Source: Leptospira kobayashii (lineage in GTDB: Bacteria > Spirochaetota > Leptospiria > Leptospirales > Leptospiraceae). From it: a stretch of DNA of 64,000 nt. How positions within the stretch are numbered: position 1 is the stretch's first letter; every line of letters begins with the position of its first letter. Under the pieces are notes generated by a model. The model saw only the letters and a list, made by a program, of their open reading frames with translations, did no database searches and had not been told where the DNA came from. Of the stretch, positions 37,784-46,319 are shown piece by piece. The translations under genes were made by a program, and so were the position numbers. The stretch lies in the NCBI RefSeq assembly GCF_003114835.2, contig NZ_AP025028.1, forward strand, positions 2,880,001 to 2,944,000, written 5' to 3'.

Positions 37784-39550
37784 ATGAACAAAGTTTTACT
37801 TCGATTGAGTTTTTCTATCTTCCTGGTTTTCGGATTTATCGGAACTTCCTATTTTTTTAGTTTTTATATCACAGAACTCCGTGCGGATGAAAGAGAGGCT
37901 TGGTTGGATAAAAAAGCCTGGGACATCACAAATAAACTTACAGATGAAGAATTAGTAGGACAAACCATTCATATTGCCATCCCTTCCAAAACAGTAGATG
38001 CAATCGCTACAGAAGAAATTCAAAAAACAAAACCGGGTGGAATTATTTTATTCGGAAAGAACCTGGGCAAAAAACAGGAAATCATTTCTTTAACGTCTAA
38101 CTTACAACAGACGGCAAGTTCCGAAGGCTTACAACCGTTTTTGATTTCCACGGATCAGGAAGGAGGAAGGGTGTTCCGTGTTCAGGATGGAATCACCGAA
38201 TACCCCGGCGCCATGGCTGTGGGGCAAACCGGAAAAGAAGAATGGGGTAAAACAGTAGGCTTTGTTACTTCTTATGAATTGAAAGAATTGGGAATCAATT
38301 TCCTATTCGCACCGATCCTGGATATCAATAATAACCCGCAAAATCCGGTGATCAATACCAGATCTTTCGGTTCCGATGTGGAACGTGTTTCCCGTGTTGC
38401 AGTCGCTTACGAACAAGGGGCAAGACAGGGAGGTGCTTTGCCTGTGATCAAACATTTTCCGGGACACGGAGATACAAATGTAGATAGTCATTTGGGATTG
38501 CCTATCATCAAAAAAACACTGACGGAACTGGAAACATTGGAGCTAGTTCCTTTCAAAAAAGCGATAGATTCCGGAGCGGAAGCGGTGATGACGGCTCATA
38601 TCGTTTATCCGTTGATAGACGAGAAATATCCCGCAACACTTTCAAAAAAAATACTAACAGGTATTTTACGAGAAAAACTGAAATTCAACGGAATCATCAT
38701 TACGGATGCGATGGAAATGCATGCTATTTCCAAAAATTATGAAAAAGACAGACCGGGTGTGCTCGCCATTCTTGCAGGGGCAAATATAGTACTTCTTACC
38801 AGTTGGGGAGATACGGCACGTCGTTTTAAAGAACAACTCTCGGATGCTTATGCAAAAGGAGATTTTTTCGTAACGGACAACGAAGGCAAAAAAAGAGATT
38901 TGTTAAAAGAAGCGGTATTCAAACAAATTCGGAAAAAACTGGAGATGGGGCTTTATTATACTGCGCCGCCTACTCCGAATATTTATTCTGAAAATGAAAA
39001 CATCAAAGAGTTTTTAATAAAAAAAGAAGAAACGCGAAATCTGAAATACAAAGAACTCACAGAGAATGGAAACTTCTTAAAAAACATAACAAACGATTCG
39101 ATCCGCGCTTACCCGAATGTTTTTTCTCCTCCGAAAGATCAGAAAGCATCAACTCTCAGTCTTGTAAAAAACATCCATCTGAAAAAATCCTTGGATAAAA
39201 AGGGAATTCAAGCCGTCACGGCAAAACAATTGACTAAGGCGATTTCAGGGAAATCCATCACTCATATTCTGATGGATTCCAGTTCGGAAAAAGAGATTTT
39301 AAACATTGCAAATCTTTCCAAAAAATATCCGAACAAACGTTTTGTGGTGCTTCACGGGGGAACTCCTTTTGTAAAACTCCCGGTTCTACCTAATTTAAGT
39401 TACCTATTGTCTTTTTCTCTTACTTCCCATTCCTGGGAAGCCTTGGGGGAGAAATACAATGCAGGAGAAGAAATTCCCAAAGTGGATTTGATTCTTTTGC
39501 CTAAAGATTCCAAAACTCCTGTGAAGGGAGCTTTTCCAGAGGCATTATAA
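37784..39550 (+). CDS. Glycoside hydrolase family 3 beta-N-acetylhexosaminidase (NagZ-like)
   Basis: 588 residues, longer than NagZ (about 340). An N-terminal membrane anchor (LSFSIFLVFGFIGTSYFFSFY) precedes a GH3 barrel: KPGGIILFGKNLG, STDQEGGRVFRV, the hallmark KHFPGHGDTNVDSH loop (His/Asp acid-base), and nucleophile Asp in IIITDAMEMHAIS. The extra 190 C-terminal residues form a second domain (THILMDSSSEKEILNIANLS; RFVVLHGG), as in two-domain GH3 enzymes. It removes N-acetylglucosamine from muropeptides or chitin-like glycans in the periplasm. Confidence 0.9.
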   Translation: MNKVLLRLSFSIFLVFGFIGTSYFFSFYITELRADEREAWLDKKAWDITNKLTDEELVGQTIHIAIPSKTVDAIATEEIQKTKPGGIILFGKNLGKKQEIISLTSNLQQTASSEGLQPFLISTDQEGGRVFRVQDGITEYPGAMAVGQTGKEEWGKTVGFVTSYELKELGINFLFAPILDINNNPQNPVINTRSFGSDVERVSRVAVAYEQGARQGGALPVIKHFPGHGDTNVDSHLGLPIIKKTLTELETLELVPFKKAIDSGAEAVMTAHIVYPLIDEKYPATLSKKILTGILREKLKFNGIIITDAMEMHAISKNYEKDRPGVLAILAGANIVLLTSWGDTARRFKEQLSDAYAKGDFFVTDNEGKKRDLLKEAVFKQIRKKLEMGLYYTAPPTPNIYSENENIKEFLIKKEETRNLKYKELTENGNFLKNITNDSIRAYPNVFSPPKDQKASTLSLVKNIHLKKSLDKKGIQAVTAKQLTKAISGKSITHILMDSSSEKEILNIANLSKKYPNKRFVVLHGGTPFVKLPVLPNLSYLLSFSLTSHSWEALGEKYNAGEEIPKVDLILLPKDSKTPVKGAFPEAL

Positions 39551-39580
39551 CAAAAGTTAAACGAAAATTTTAAAAGAATT

Positions 39581-40099
39581 TCAATTCCACTTACAAGCGG
39601 ATAAATCCACTTTTTCGAAAGCCCAGGGTTTATGCGCATGTTTTGCGTTTTTATTTTCAATAAGATCGAACGATTTTGCCTCCGGAGAAAGACTGTCAAA
39701 GTAGATGGAGAAAGGAGTGTTTTTCATTCGAGTGCGTTTAGGACAAAGATCAACACCTTCGGACTTCAAAAATGAATACGAATTTCCCTTATCGTCTTTA
39801 AACACCATCCCTTCTTTTAAAACACATACCAACTTGGATTCTTTGGTAAAAAGTTCGAGTTTTGTTTCCGTTTGAGATACACATACTTGATTCAAAACAA
39901 CAACTCCCAAAAACTCCGAGTGCAAAGAACAACATTGGGCCGTCTGATTCCAGGCTCTCTCGTTTGGGAGAGATTTCTCTACCTTCGGTTGTTCCTGCTC
40001 CACTACCTGAGGAGAAGAACAGGAAAAAGTTAAAAATATAAACAAAGAACTAAAAACAAGATATGGATTCAAAATAGAAGAAGTCGTTATGTTATTCAT
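39581..40099 (-). CDS. Lipoprotein of unknown function
   Basis: 172 residues from ATG 40099 (frame open to 40153). Signal ends in FIFLTFSC, lipid Cys near position 26. The mature part contains a CC pair (TAQCCSLHSEF), VVVLNQVCVSQTE, LVCVLKEGM and VDLCPK, suggesting several disulfides. I recognise no family. It ends 30 bp from the convergent hexosaminidase gene. The next minus-strand gene starts upstream. Confidence 0.65.
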   Translation of the reverse strand: MNNITTSSILNPYLVFSSLFIFLTFSCSSPQVVEQEQPKVEKSLPNERAWNQTAQCCSLHSEFLGVVVLNQVCVSQTETKLELFTKESKLVCVLKEGMVFKDDKGNSYSFLKSEGVDLCPKRTRMKNTPFSIYFDSLSPEAKSFDLIENKNAKHAHKPWAFEKVDLSACKWN

Positions 40100-40149
40100 G
40101 TTTGGGCCTTTCGGAATCCATAAATCAATACAGGCCTTCTTCAAAAGAA

Positions 40150-41292
40150 TCAAGTCAATATCTCACGACTTCCTCCTCTTTTTTTGATTTCTTCATAAAC
40201 TTGTTTCCTTGCAAACTCATCCGCATCCACATAACGAATCAGATACAATTCTCCCTTTTGTTTCACCGGAAACATCTTTCCTCGAAAAGAAAAACCGGGG
40301 CCATCGGGAAAAGAAAAACTAACTTCCCAAAGGTCTTGCACTTTCCAAATATCCGGAGAAATATTGGGAGGAATTTCAAAGGTTAAACCTCGATCCGAAA
40401 TCCTCTCTGACAAAGCGGTAAACGGTTTTGCAGTGTCGGGAAGCGCAAACTTCGACTCATCCTCTCCATGTTGTTCTTTGGAAATTTTGCGTAACATATC
40501 CAATTGATGATCGATGCTTTCTTCGGACAAAATCAATTTGCTCCGGTCAAGCTCAATGGATTCTTTGGTTGCGTCTTTCGGCGGCCAAGGAGAGATATTT
40601 AATGAATATCTTGCGAGAAGCATCAAATGTGCTTCTCCCTTTCTTTCAATTGTTCCGTTAAAATGAAAAACAATTCCGTCTTGGTTGAGTTTGGTGACCA
40701 CTCCGTGAATCAAATAACCGCCGCTACTTGGTCTAAATACGTATAAACTCGCTTGTTTGCCTAAAACCAAAAATTCCTTGGAAAGCGCTTTGGTAGAAAG
40801 AAGCAGATCATCTTTCGTTTTTTGCATTACATAAGTCAGCTCTTCTTTGCCATCCGCTTCCAGCGCACCGATTTCTCCGACGGGGATATCTTCCAAACTA
40901 TCAATTTCTTTCTTCATATCAGCGGAAGAACGGAAAAGTTTATCAAAAAGATTCACTTCTTTCTCCGTAGGGTTTTCCGGAGTTTTTAGAAAATAACGAT
41001 AGAGAGCATTCCTAAGTTTGCCTCGGTTTTCCGGATGGAGATATTTTTCCGCCTCTTCCGGCTGCAGGCTTTCGTAGAAAGAATGAAGGATATTCATCTC
41101 TTGCTGATTGCATTTTCTTGCAAAAGCAAACTTCTGAAAATCGTTCCAATAGCTAAACACATGGGATTGCCGACTTTGCAGATAATTCATAAACCGAATG
41201 TAAGCGAAAGCCGCAAGACCGATCAAAAATAGGTAGAAGATATAAATTCCTTCGAATTTCGGAAATATCCAAACCTGTGCTACAAGTTCCAT
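40150..41292 (-). CDS. Membrane-anchored protein, possibly PilZ/YcgR-like
   Basis: 380 residues. One transmembrane helix at about 13-35, then a helical region (40-150) with [18 protein letters not shown], then two beta-rich domains (150-250 and 260-380). The second has the order [15 protein letters not shown], then [12 protein letters not shown], then [22 protein letters not shown], which resembles PilZ-like flagellar brake proteins. The canonical RxxxR c-di-GMP motif is not obvious, so the assignment is tentative. It ends 51 bp from the lipoprotein and faces away from murA, sharing a promoter region with it. Confidence 0.5.
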   Translation of the reverse strand: MELVAQVWIFPKFEGIYIFYLFLIGLAAFAYIRFMNYLQSRQSHVFSYWNDFQKFAFARKCNQQEMNILHSFYESLQPEEAEKYLHPENRGKLRNALYRYFLKTPENPTEKEVNLFDKLFRSSADMKKEIDSLEDIPVGEIGALEADGKEELTYVMQKTKDDLLLSTKALSKEFLVLGKQASLYVFRPSSGGYLIHGVVTKLNQDGIVFHFNGTIERKGEAHLMLLARYSLNISPWPPKDATKESIELDRSKLILSEESIDHQLDMLRKISKEQHGEDESKFALPDTAKPFTALSERISDRGLTFEIPPNISPDIWKVQDLWEVSFSFPDGPGFSFRGKMFPVKQKGELYLIRYVDADEFARKQVYEEIKKRGGSREILT

Positions 41293-41338
41293 AAATTACT
41301 TTTCCTTAGAATTGCTCATGTTTCCATGGGAGGTAACT

Positions 41339-42643
41339 GTGAGCTCATCCTATTTTAAAATCATCGGTAAAAACCCTCTCCACGGGACCATAGTCCCCCA
41401 AGGAAACAAAAACGAAGCCCTTCCCTTACTCGGAGCGCTCCTCCTTTGGGAGGAAGATGTTATCTTGGAGAATCTACCTCAAATATCCGACGTTTTAAAA
41501 CTTTTGGAAGTATTAAAACAAATTGGGGTAGAAATTACTCAACTGGATACACGTGGATCTTACCGCTTTCATAAAAAAAATAAAGTAAAATCGGATCTTC
41601 CTTACGAACTTTGTTCTCAACTGAGAGGGGCTGTGACTCTTGCAGGTCCGATACTTGCCCGGACGGGAAGGGTATTTTTACCCAAACCCGGCGGAGACAA
41701 AATCGGCAGACGCAGAATGGACACTCATCTACTTGCCTTAGAAGCATTAGGTGCAAAAATCGAAGTTTTTCCCGACGGTTACGAAATCACAGCGGAAAGA
41801 TTATTCGGAAAAGACATCCTCTTGGACGAAACATCGGTTACCGCAACGGAAAACGCGGTCATGGCAGCTGTTTTTGCCGAAGGAACCACAGTCATCCGTA
41901 ACGCAGCTTCCGAACCTCACGTCCAAGGATTATGCCGTTTTTTGACCCAAGCAGGTGCAAAAATAACAGGGATTGGCACCAATGTTTTGGAAATCGAAGG
42001 GGTTACCAGCTTACATTCCCCTGGCGGATGTTTAACGCATAGAATCGGTTCGGATTATTTGGAAATCGGCTCTTTTATTAGTTTAGCGGCAGTTACCGGC
42101 GGAGAAATACTCATCAAAGATGTAAACCTCGAAGATCTGAGAATGATTCGAATGGTTTACTCCAGACTAGGAATTGAAGTAAGACCGGTAGAAGGAGGCA
42201 TACTTGTTCCTTCGGATCAAAAATTAGAAATCATACCGGACTACCATGGAGCCACCCCGAAAATCGATGATGCCCCTTGGCCAGGGTTTCCTGCGGATAT
42301 GACATCGGTCGCACTTGTCACTGCTACCCAATGTCAAGGAACAGTTCTTATCCATGAAAAACTTTTTGAATCCAGGCTCTTCTTTGTAGACAATATCATT
42401 GCTATGGGCGCACAAATCATCCTTTGTGATCCGCATAGAGCGATTGTAATCGGTCGTTCCCGACTTTACGGACAAAGGGTAGCAAGCCCCGATATCCGGG
42501 CCGGGATGGCAATGATCATTGCAGCTCTTTGTGCGGAAGGGACAAGCGAGATCCACAATATCGTTCAGATTGACAGAGGTTTCGAAGGAATTGATACGAG
42601 ACTACGTTCCTTGGGAGCCCAGATCGAACGTATTCCCGGTTAG
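41339..42643 (+). CDS. murA: UDP-N-acetylglucosamine 1-carboxyvinyltransferase
   Basis: 434 residues from GTG 41339, chosen because a strong GGGAGGT lies four bases before it; the frame opens earlier at TTG 41312. First committed step of peptidoglycan synthesis: phosphoenolpyruvate plus UDP-GlcNAc. Two EPSP-synthase-like halves are complete ([51 protein letters not shown]). The catalytic-loop Cys of most MurA proteins is replaced by Asp120 ([11 protein letters not shown]), the change that makes mycobacterial and chlamydial MurA insensitive to fosfomycin. It is followed with no gap by a ferredoxin-type gene. Confidence 0.95.
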   Translation: MSSSYFKIIGKNPLHGTIVPQGNKNEALPLLGALLLWEEDVILENLPQISDVLKLLEVLKQIGVEITQLDTRGSYRFHKKNKVKSDLPYELCSQLRGAVTLAGPILARTGRVFLPKPGGDKIGRRRMDTHLLALEALGAKIEVFPDGYEITAERLFGKDILLDETSVTATENAVMAAVFAEGTTVIRNAASEPHVQGLCRFLTQAGAKITGIGTNVLEIEGVTSLHSPGGCLTHRIGSDYLEIGSFISLAAVTGGEILIKDVNLEDLRMIRMVYSRLGIEVRPVEGGILVPSDQKLEIIPDYHGATPKIDDAPWPGFPADMTSVALVTATQCQGTVLIHEKLFESRLFFVDNIIAMGAQIILCDPHRAIVIGRSRLYGQRVASPDIRAGMAMIIAALCAEGTSEIHNIVQIDRGFEGIDTRLRSLGAQIERIPG

Positions 42644-43321
42644 ATGAAAAGAAAAGACCTTTTCAAAGAAGGATTTAAGTCGGTCTTTCAATTCGCATTC
42701 GAAAAAACCGACGATCTCTCCCAAGCGATCAAGGAAGTTTGGGAAGATGAAAAAAAAGCGGCAGACCCACCAAAAGAAAAAAAGTTCCCAAAAAAAAGAG
42801 TTCCCAAAGAAAAAATTGTAAAAAGAAAAAAAACCAAACTTTTCAGAACTCTATCTCTTCCACCTGGGGCAAGTAGTCAATTTTTTTCCTTATGCACAGG
42901 TTGCAATGAATGTATTTTTTCTTGTCCTTATACCGTCTTATTCCCTGTTACATCACAAGAAACCAGAAAGAACTTTCCTTTTTTCGATCCGAATGCAAAA
43001 GCCTGCCATTTGTGCGAAGATTGGCCATGCATTCAAGCTTGTCCTGAAAAAGCTTTGGAGACGTACGATGTGTTACAAACAAAACCTAAATTCGGGAAGG
43101 CGAAAGGCCTACACGAACATTGTATCAATCACAAAACAGGCGAAAAAACCTGTGATGCCTGTTTTACGGCCTGTCCTATCGAAAAAACCGTACAATTTAA
43201 AGGAAATCTGCCGGTTTTTGCCTCTTCTAGCTGCACCGGATGCGGTCTCTGCGTAGAGTCTTGCCCTAGCTTTCCTAAGGCGATTCGGGTCGAGACTTTA
43301 AAAAATATTAACATTGATTAA
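42644..43321 (+). CDS. 4Fe-4S ferredoxin-type protein (NapG/NapF-like)
   Basis: 225 residues. A Lys-rich N-terminus (30-70) precedes four Cys clusters: CTGCNECIFSCPYTV, CHLCEDWPCIQACPEKA, CDACFTACPIEK and CTGCGLCVESCPSF, enough for several [4Fe-4S] centres. It resembles NapG/MauM-like electron carriers but has no twin-arginine signal and no nap genes around it. Its ATG follows the murA stop directly, so the two are translationally linked. Electron partner unknown. Confidence 0.75.
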   Translation: MKRKDLFKEGFKSVFQFAFEKTDDLSQAIKEVWEDEKKAADPPKEKKFPKKRVPKEKIVKRKKTKLFRTLSLPPGASSQFFSLCTGCNECIFSCPYTVLFPVTSQETRKNFPFFDPNAKACHLCEDWPCIQACPEKALETYDVLQTKPKFGKAKGLHEHCINHKTGEKTCDACFTACPIEKTVQFKGNLPVFASSSCTGCGLCVESCPSFPKAIRVETLKNINID

Positions 43322-43549
43322 ATATAATATTGAACACCTATTCAATGTTTAATTGAATATAATTTTTTGACAATTTACGATAGTAAAACACGTAGTAAAC
43401 CGTCTACTTTAACGCATTACGTCAAAAAAACGTTATTCGAAGAAAAAAAAAGTTGAATTTTTTTTAGCTAGAGAAACATAATCAGTATTAGAGCTTGAAA
43501 AAGCTTCGTCAGACAAAAAAAATTCTAGAATTTAAAGGAAAAGAAAGCT
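43322..43549 (+). promoter_or_regulatory. AT-rich leader with competing inverted repeats
   Basis: 228 bp before the zinc-ribbon gene. ATTGAA (43329-43334), TTCAAT (43341-43346) and ATTGAA (43352-43357) can form two mutually exclusive hairpins. TTGACA at 43367-43372 could be a -35 box, but I see no good -10 at standard spacing. AAAGGA at 43536-43541 is a clear ribosome site for ATG 43550. Confidence 0.35.
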
Positions 43550-43864
43550 ATGGAACCACTAAAAGTAGGACCTGGACAAATCGACAAAATTGCAGATGAT
43601 CTTAAAAAAGATCCGGAGAAATCTATCGGAAACTACCTATTCAAAGGTTTCCGCATTCAGATCTCCAAATATAAGGCATCTGGTGCAGAAAGAGTTCAAC
43701 AACTTTACAAAAGAAGAAGAGCGCAAGGTCTTTGCATTGTTTGCGGAACTAAAGTTTCTCGCAAAAATCCATTGACTGGAAAATTGTACAGATTATGTGA
43801 TGAGCACCGTGCTCAGATCGATCAAAAAAATAAAGAAAAAGCGAAAGCAAAAAAAGGGAAATAA
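43550..43864 (+). CDS. Small basic zinc-ribbon-like protein
   Basis: 104 residues, very basic (30 or so Lys/Arg). A likely metal site CIVCGTKVSRKNPLTGKLY then RLCDEH (CxxC...CxxH). The N-terminal half is helical. The strong ribosome site, long leader and terminator right after the gene suggest a separately controlled, highly expressed transcript. RNA or DNA binding is plausible. I recognise no named family. Confidence 0.7.
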   Translation: MEPLKVGPGQIDKIADDLKKDPEKSIGNYLFKGFRIQISKYKASGAERVQQLYKRRRAQGLCIVCGTKVSRKNPLTGKLYRLCDEHRAQIDQKNKEKAKAKKGK

Positions 43865-43889
43865 ATTTCCTTTTTCTTCCGCTGGAAAA

Positions 43890-43919
43890 GGGGACTCGGT
43901 TAAGAGTTCCCTTTTTTTT
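43890..43919 (+). terminator. Rho-independent terminator
   Basis: Stem 43890-43897 with 43904-43911 (eight pairs including one G-T), six-base loop, then eight T at 43912-43919. It lies 26 bp after the zinc-ribbon stop codon. Confidence 0.85.
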
Positions 43920-43981
43920 GCCCTAAAAACCGCTTCTTTCTGCTTTACATCCTCCACAGACCTAAGGTATGATTTTTTGTT

Positions 43982-44830
43982 ATGAAACGATTGGTATTTC
44001 CTTTTTCATTGCTCTCCTTCTTATTCTCCATCCAGTGCTCCCAAATGATCTGGAAAGAAACAAATCTCCAGCCAGAAATTTCTCCTTCAGAATCAAACGA
44101 TATAGCATTGTTACTCGAAGTGCACTACGAAGAAAAAGATCCCTGGAATCCTTTGAACGGAACCACTGACAAAAAAAATTATTTCACAAAAGCTGACTTA
44201 GTAGAAGTACGATCCGGTGCCTCTAAAATTTTAAAAACTTGGAAGATCCCCTCTTGGGCTTTGGCGGAATCCGCTTTTTATCACAAAGGGGAAAACACTG
44301 CTTTTATCTTACACGGAAAAGACGACGAATACGGAACCCTAAAACAACGATTAACCGTTTATCCCGGAAACAAACCTGCTTTCAGTTATCCGGCCACACC
44401 TGAAAATCTGGTGATCTTTCAAGCTAGCCCGTCACCTAACGGAAAACTAGTTGCATTGATTACTGCCGAGTCCAATACAAATTGGGAATTTACGGAATTC
44501 CAATTGCGAATCCTAGAACCGAGTTCGGGCAAAGTAAGCAGTCTGCCATTGAGTTTCTGGACGGCGCTGCCGGTATACGGAGTTCGTTGGGCCACAGACA
44601 GCGGAAGTCTATATGTAAGAACTCCCGACCGTGTTTACCAATGGAAAGACGGGAAATTAACGGATGCAAAATCATTTCCGAATTGTTTCACAAGGGCGAC
44701 TAATTTCGGAAAACTTGCCTATTCGGATTCGTTTGTAGAAGGAACAAATCCCTACCAAATCAAACTGGGAAAAAAACTATCCGATCCCAAATTTATCTCT
44801 AAGTTGGAAGATATAGAAACCTGTAGATAA
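43982..44830 (+). CDS. WD40/TolB-like beta-propeller lipoprotein
   Basis: 282 residues. Signal MKRLVFPFSLLSFLFSIQC, lipid Cys19. The mature protein has repeated strand motifs of propeller type: ALAESAFYHKGENTAFILHG, then FQASPSPNGKLVALIT, then YGVRWATDSGSLYVRT and KLAYSDSFVEG. The SPNGKLVAL and SGSLYV pattern is typical of TolB/PD40 repeats. Function unknown. It precedes fliI by 123 bp on the same strand but without a visible functional link. Confidence 0.7.
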   Translation: MKRLVFPFSLLSFLFSIQCSQMIWKETNLQPEISPSESNDIALLLEVHYEEKDPWNPLNGTTDKKNYFTKADLVEVRSGASKILKTWKIPSWALAESAFYHKGENTAFILHGKDDEYGTLKQRLTVYPGNKPAFSYPATPENLVIFQASPSPNGKLVALITAESNTNWEFTEFQLRILEPSSGKVSSLPLSFWTALPVYGVRWATDSGSLYVRTPDRVYQWKDGKLTDAKSFPNCFTRATNFGKLAYSDSFVEGTNPYQIKLGKKLSDPKFISKLEDIETCR

Positions 44831-44953
44831 ACTAAAAAAGGGAATCAAGGTGACTTATGCGCTTTGGTTCTCTTCTCCCCCTCAAAATCCGGATTTTGCT
44901 CCTGGAATCGCTTGATTTTATTATGTCACATTGCTAGAGTAACGTAAATCCAG

Positions 44954-46318
44954 ATGATCGAGAAAAAATTCACAGAGCACATCGACGCCATTTCCAAATA
45001 TCTGAATGTCGTCGAAAAAATCGAACCCATCCGAAAAAGTGGGGTTGTGGTTTCTGTGATCGGGAATGTGATTTATTCCCAAGGTCCCCCCGATTCCAAA
45101 GTGGGGGAAATCCTGGAAGTCGAAAGAGGAAGTGACAAAGGTTATTTGGCATGTGTTCTCGTCGGATTCAAAGATCATCTTTACACCTTAATGCCATTAG
45201 GTGATACTCAGGATATTTTTCCTCATGCTTTTGTTTTTTCCTCCGGTCGTAAAATCACTTTGAATGCAGGACCGGAACTACTAGGAAGGGTTTTGAATGG
45301 ACTCGGCAAACCGATCGACTCCAAGGGTCTACTGATCACAAAAGAAGAGCGGGCTTCCGAACCTAAATTTTTAAACCCGTTGGATCGTCCTCCCATCACC
45401 GAGATTTTGGAAACAGGCGTACGTGCCATAGACGGAATGCTTACCGTCGGTCGCGGCCAAAGAATAGGAATCTTCTCTGGCTCAGGAGTCGGTAAATCGA
45501 GTTTGCTTGGAATGATCGCCCGTTATACGAGCGCCGATGTGAACGTTGTCGCTCTCATCGGAGAGAGGGGGCGAGAGGTAAATGAATTTCTAAATGTAGA
45601 GCTCGGAAAGGAAGCTCTCGCCAAGTCGGTTGTATTTGTAGCTACCTCCGATTCCTCCAAAATGGAACAAGTCAGTTGTGCCCATCTCGCCTGTTCGGCG
45701 GCGGAATTTTTCAGAGACAAAGGACTCTCGGTAAATTTATATATGGATTCTCTTACCCGTTATGCGGAAGCATTGAGAGAACTTTCCATAGGGGAACCGG
45801 TAGTCACAAAGGGTTTCGCTTCGAGTGTTTTCACAAAGATGGCAAAATTGGTGGAAAGAGCCGGCACATCGCATAACGGAGGTTCTATTACCGGATTTTA
45901 CACCGTACTAACCGATGCGGAAGATGATATGGATGATATCGTTGCGGATAAGGTGAGAGGATTTATCGACGGACATATCATTCTTACGAGAAAGCTCGCG
46001 GAAAGAAGCCACTTCCCTGCAATCGATGTTCCCGCATCCCTTTCCCGACTGATGCAAAAGATCGTAAATGAAAATCATTATATGCATTCTTCTCTCGTCA
46101 GAGAGTTGATTTCCAAATACAAAGGTTCGGAAGATATTATCCTACTCAACGCTTATACAAGAGGAGCCGATCCGAAAATCGATATGGCGATTGATAAAAA
46201 AGAAGCGATCGACGATTATCTCATCCAAAGGATCGAACAAAAATCCACTTACGCGGATGCAACTGCCAAGCTTGCCGCCATTCTTACTTCCCAGTCCCGC
46301 ACGGAAGAAGATTTTTAA
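44954..46318 (+). CDS. fliI: Flagellar export ATPase FliI
   Basis: 454 residues. ATP-synthase beta-like core with Walker A GIFSGSGVGKSSLLG, Walker B VNLYMDSLTRYAEALRE, and the export-ATPase motif KGFASSVFTKMAKLVERAG. It energises export of flagellar rod, hook and filament proteins with FliH and FliJ. No fliH lies upstream in the window. The following gene is on the opposite strand, and fliJ comes only 3.2 kb later. Confidence 0.95.
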   Translation: MIEKKFTEHIDAISKYLNVVEKIEPIRKSGVVVSVIGNVIYSQGPPDSKVGEILEVERGSDKGYLACVLVGFKDHLYTLMPLGDTQDIFPHAFVFSSGRKITLNAGPELLGRVLNGLGKPIDSKGLLITKEERASEPKFLNPLDRPPITEILETGVRAIDGMLTVGRGQRIGIFSGSGVGKSSLLGMIARYTSADVNVVALIGERGREVNEFLNVELGKEALAKSVVFVATSDSSKMEQVSCAHLACSAAEFFRDKGLSVNLYMDSLTRYAEALRELSIGEPVVTKGFASSVFTKMAKLVERAGTSHNGGSITGFYTVLTDAEDDMDDIVADKVRGFIDGHIILTRKLAERSHFPAIDVPASLSRLMQKIVNENHYMHSSLVRELISKYKGSEDIILLNAYTRGADPKIDMAIDKKEAIDDYLIQRIEQKSTYADATAKLAAILTSQSRTEEDF

Positions 46319-46319
46319 G

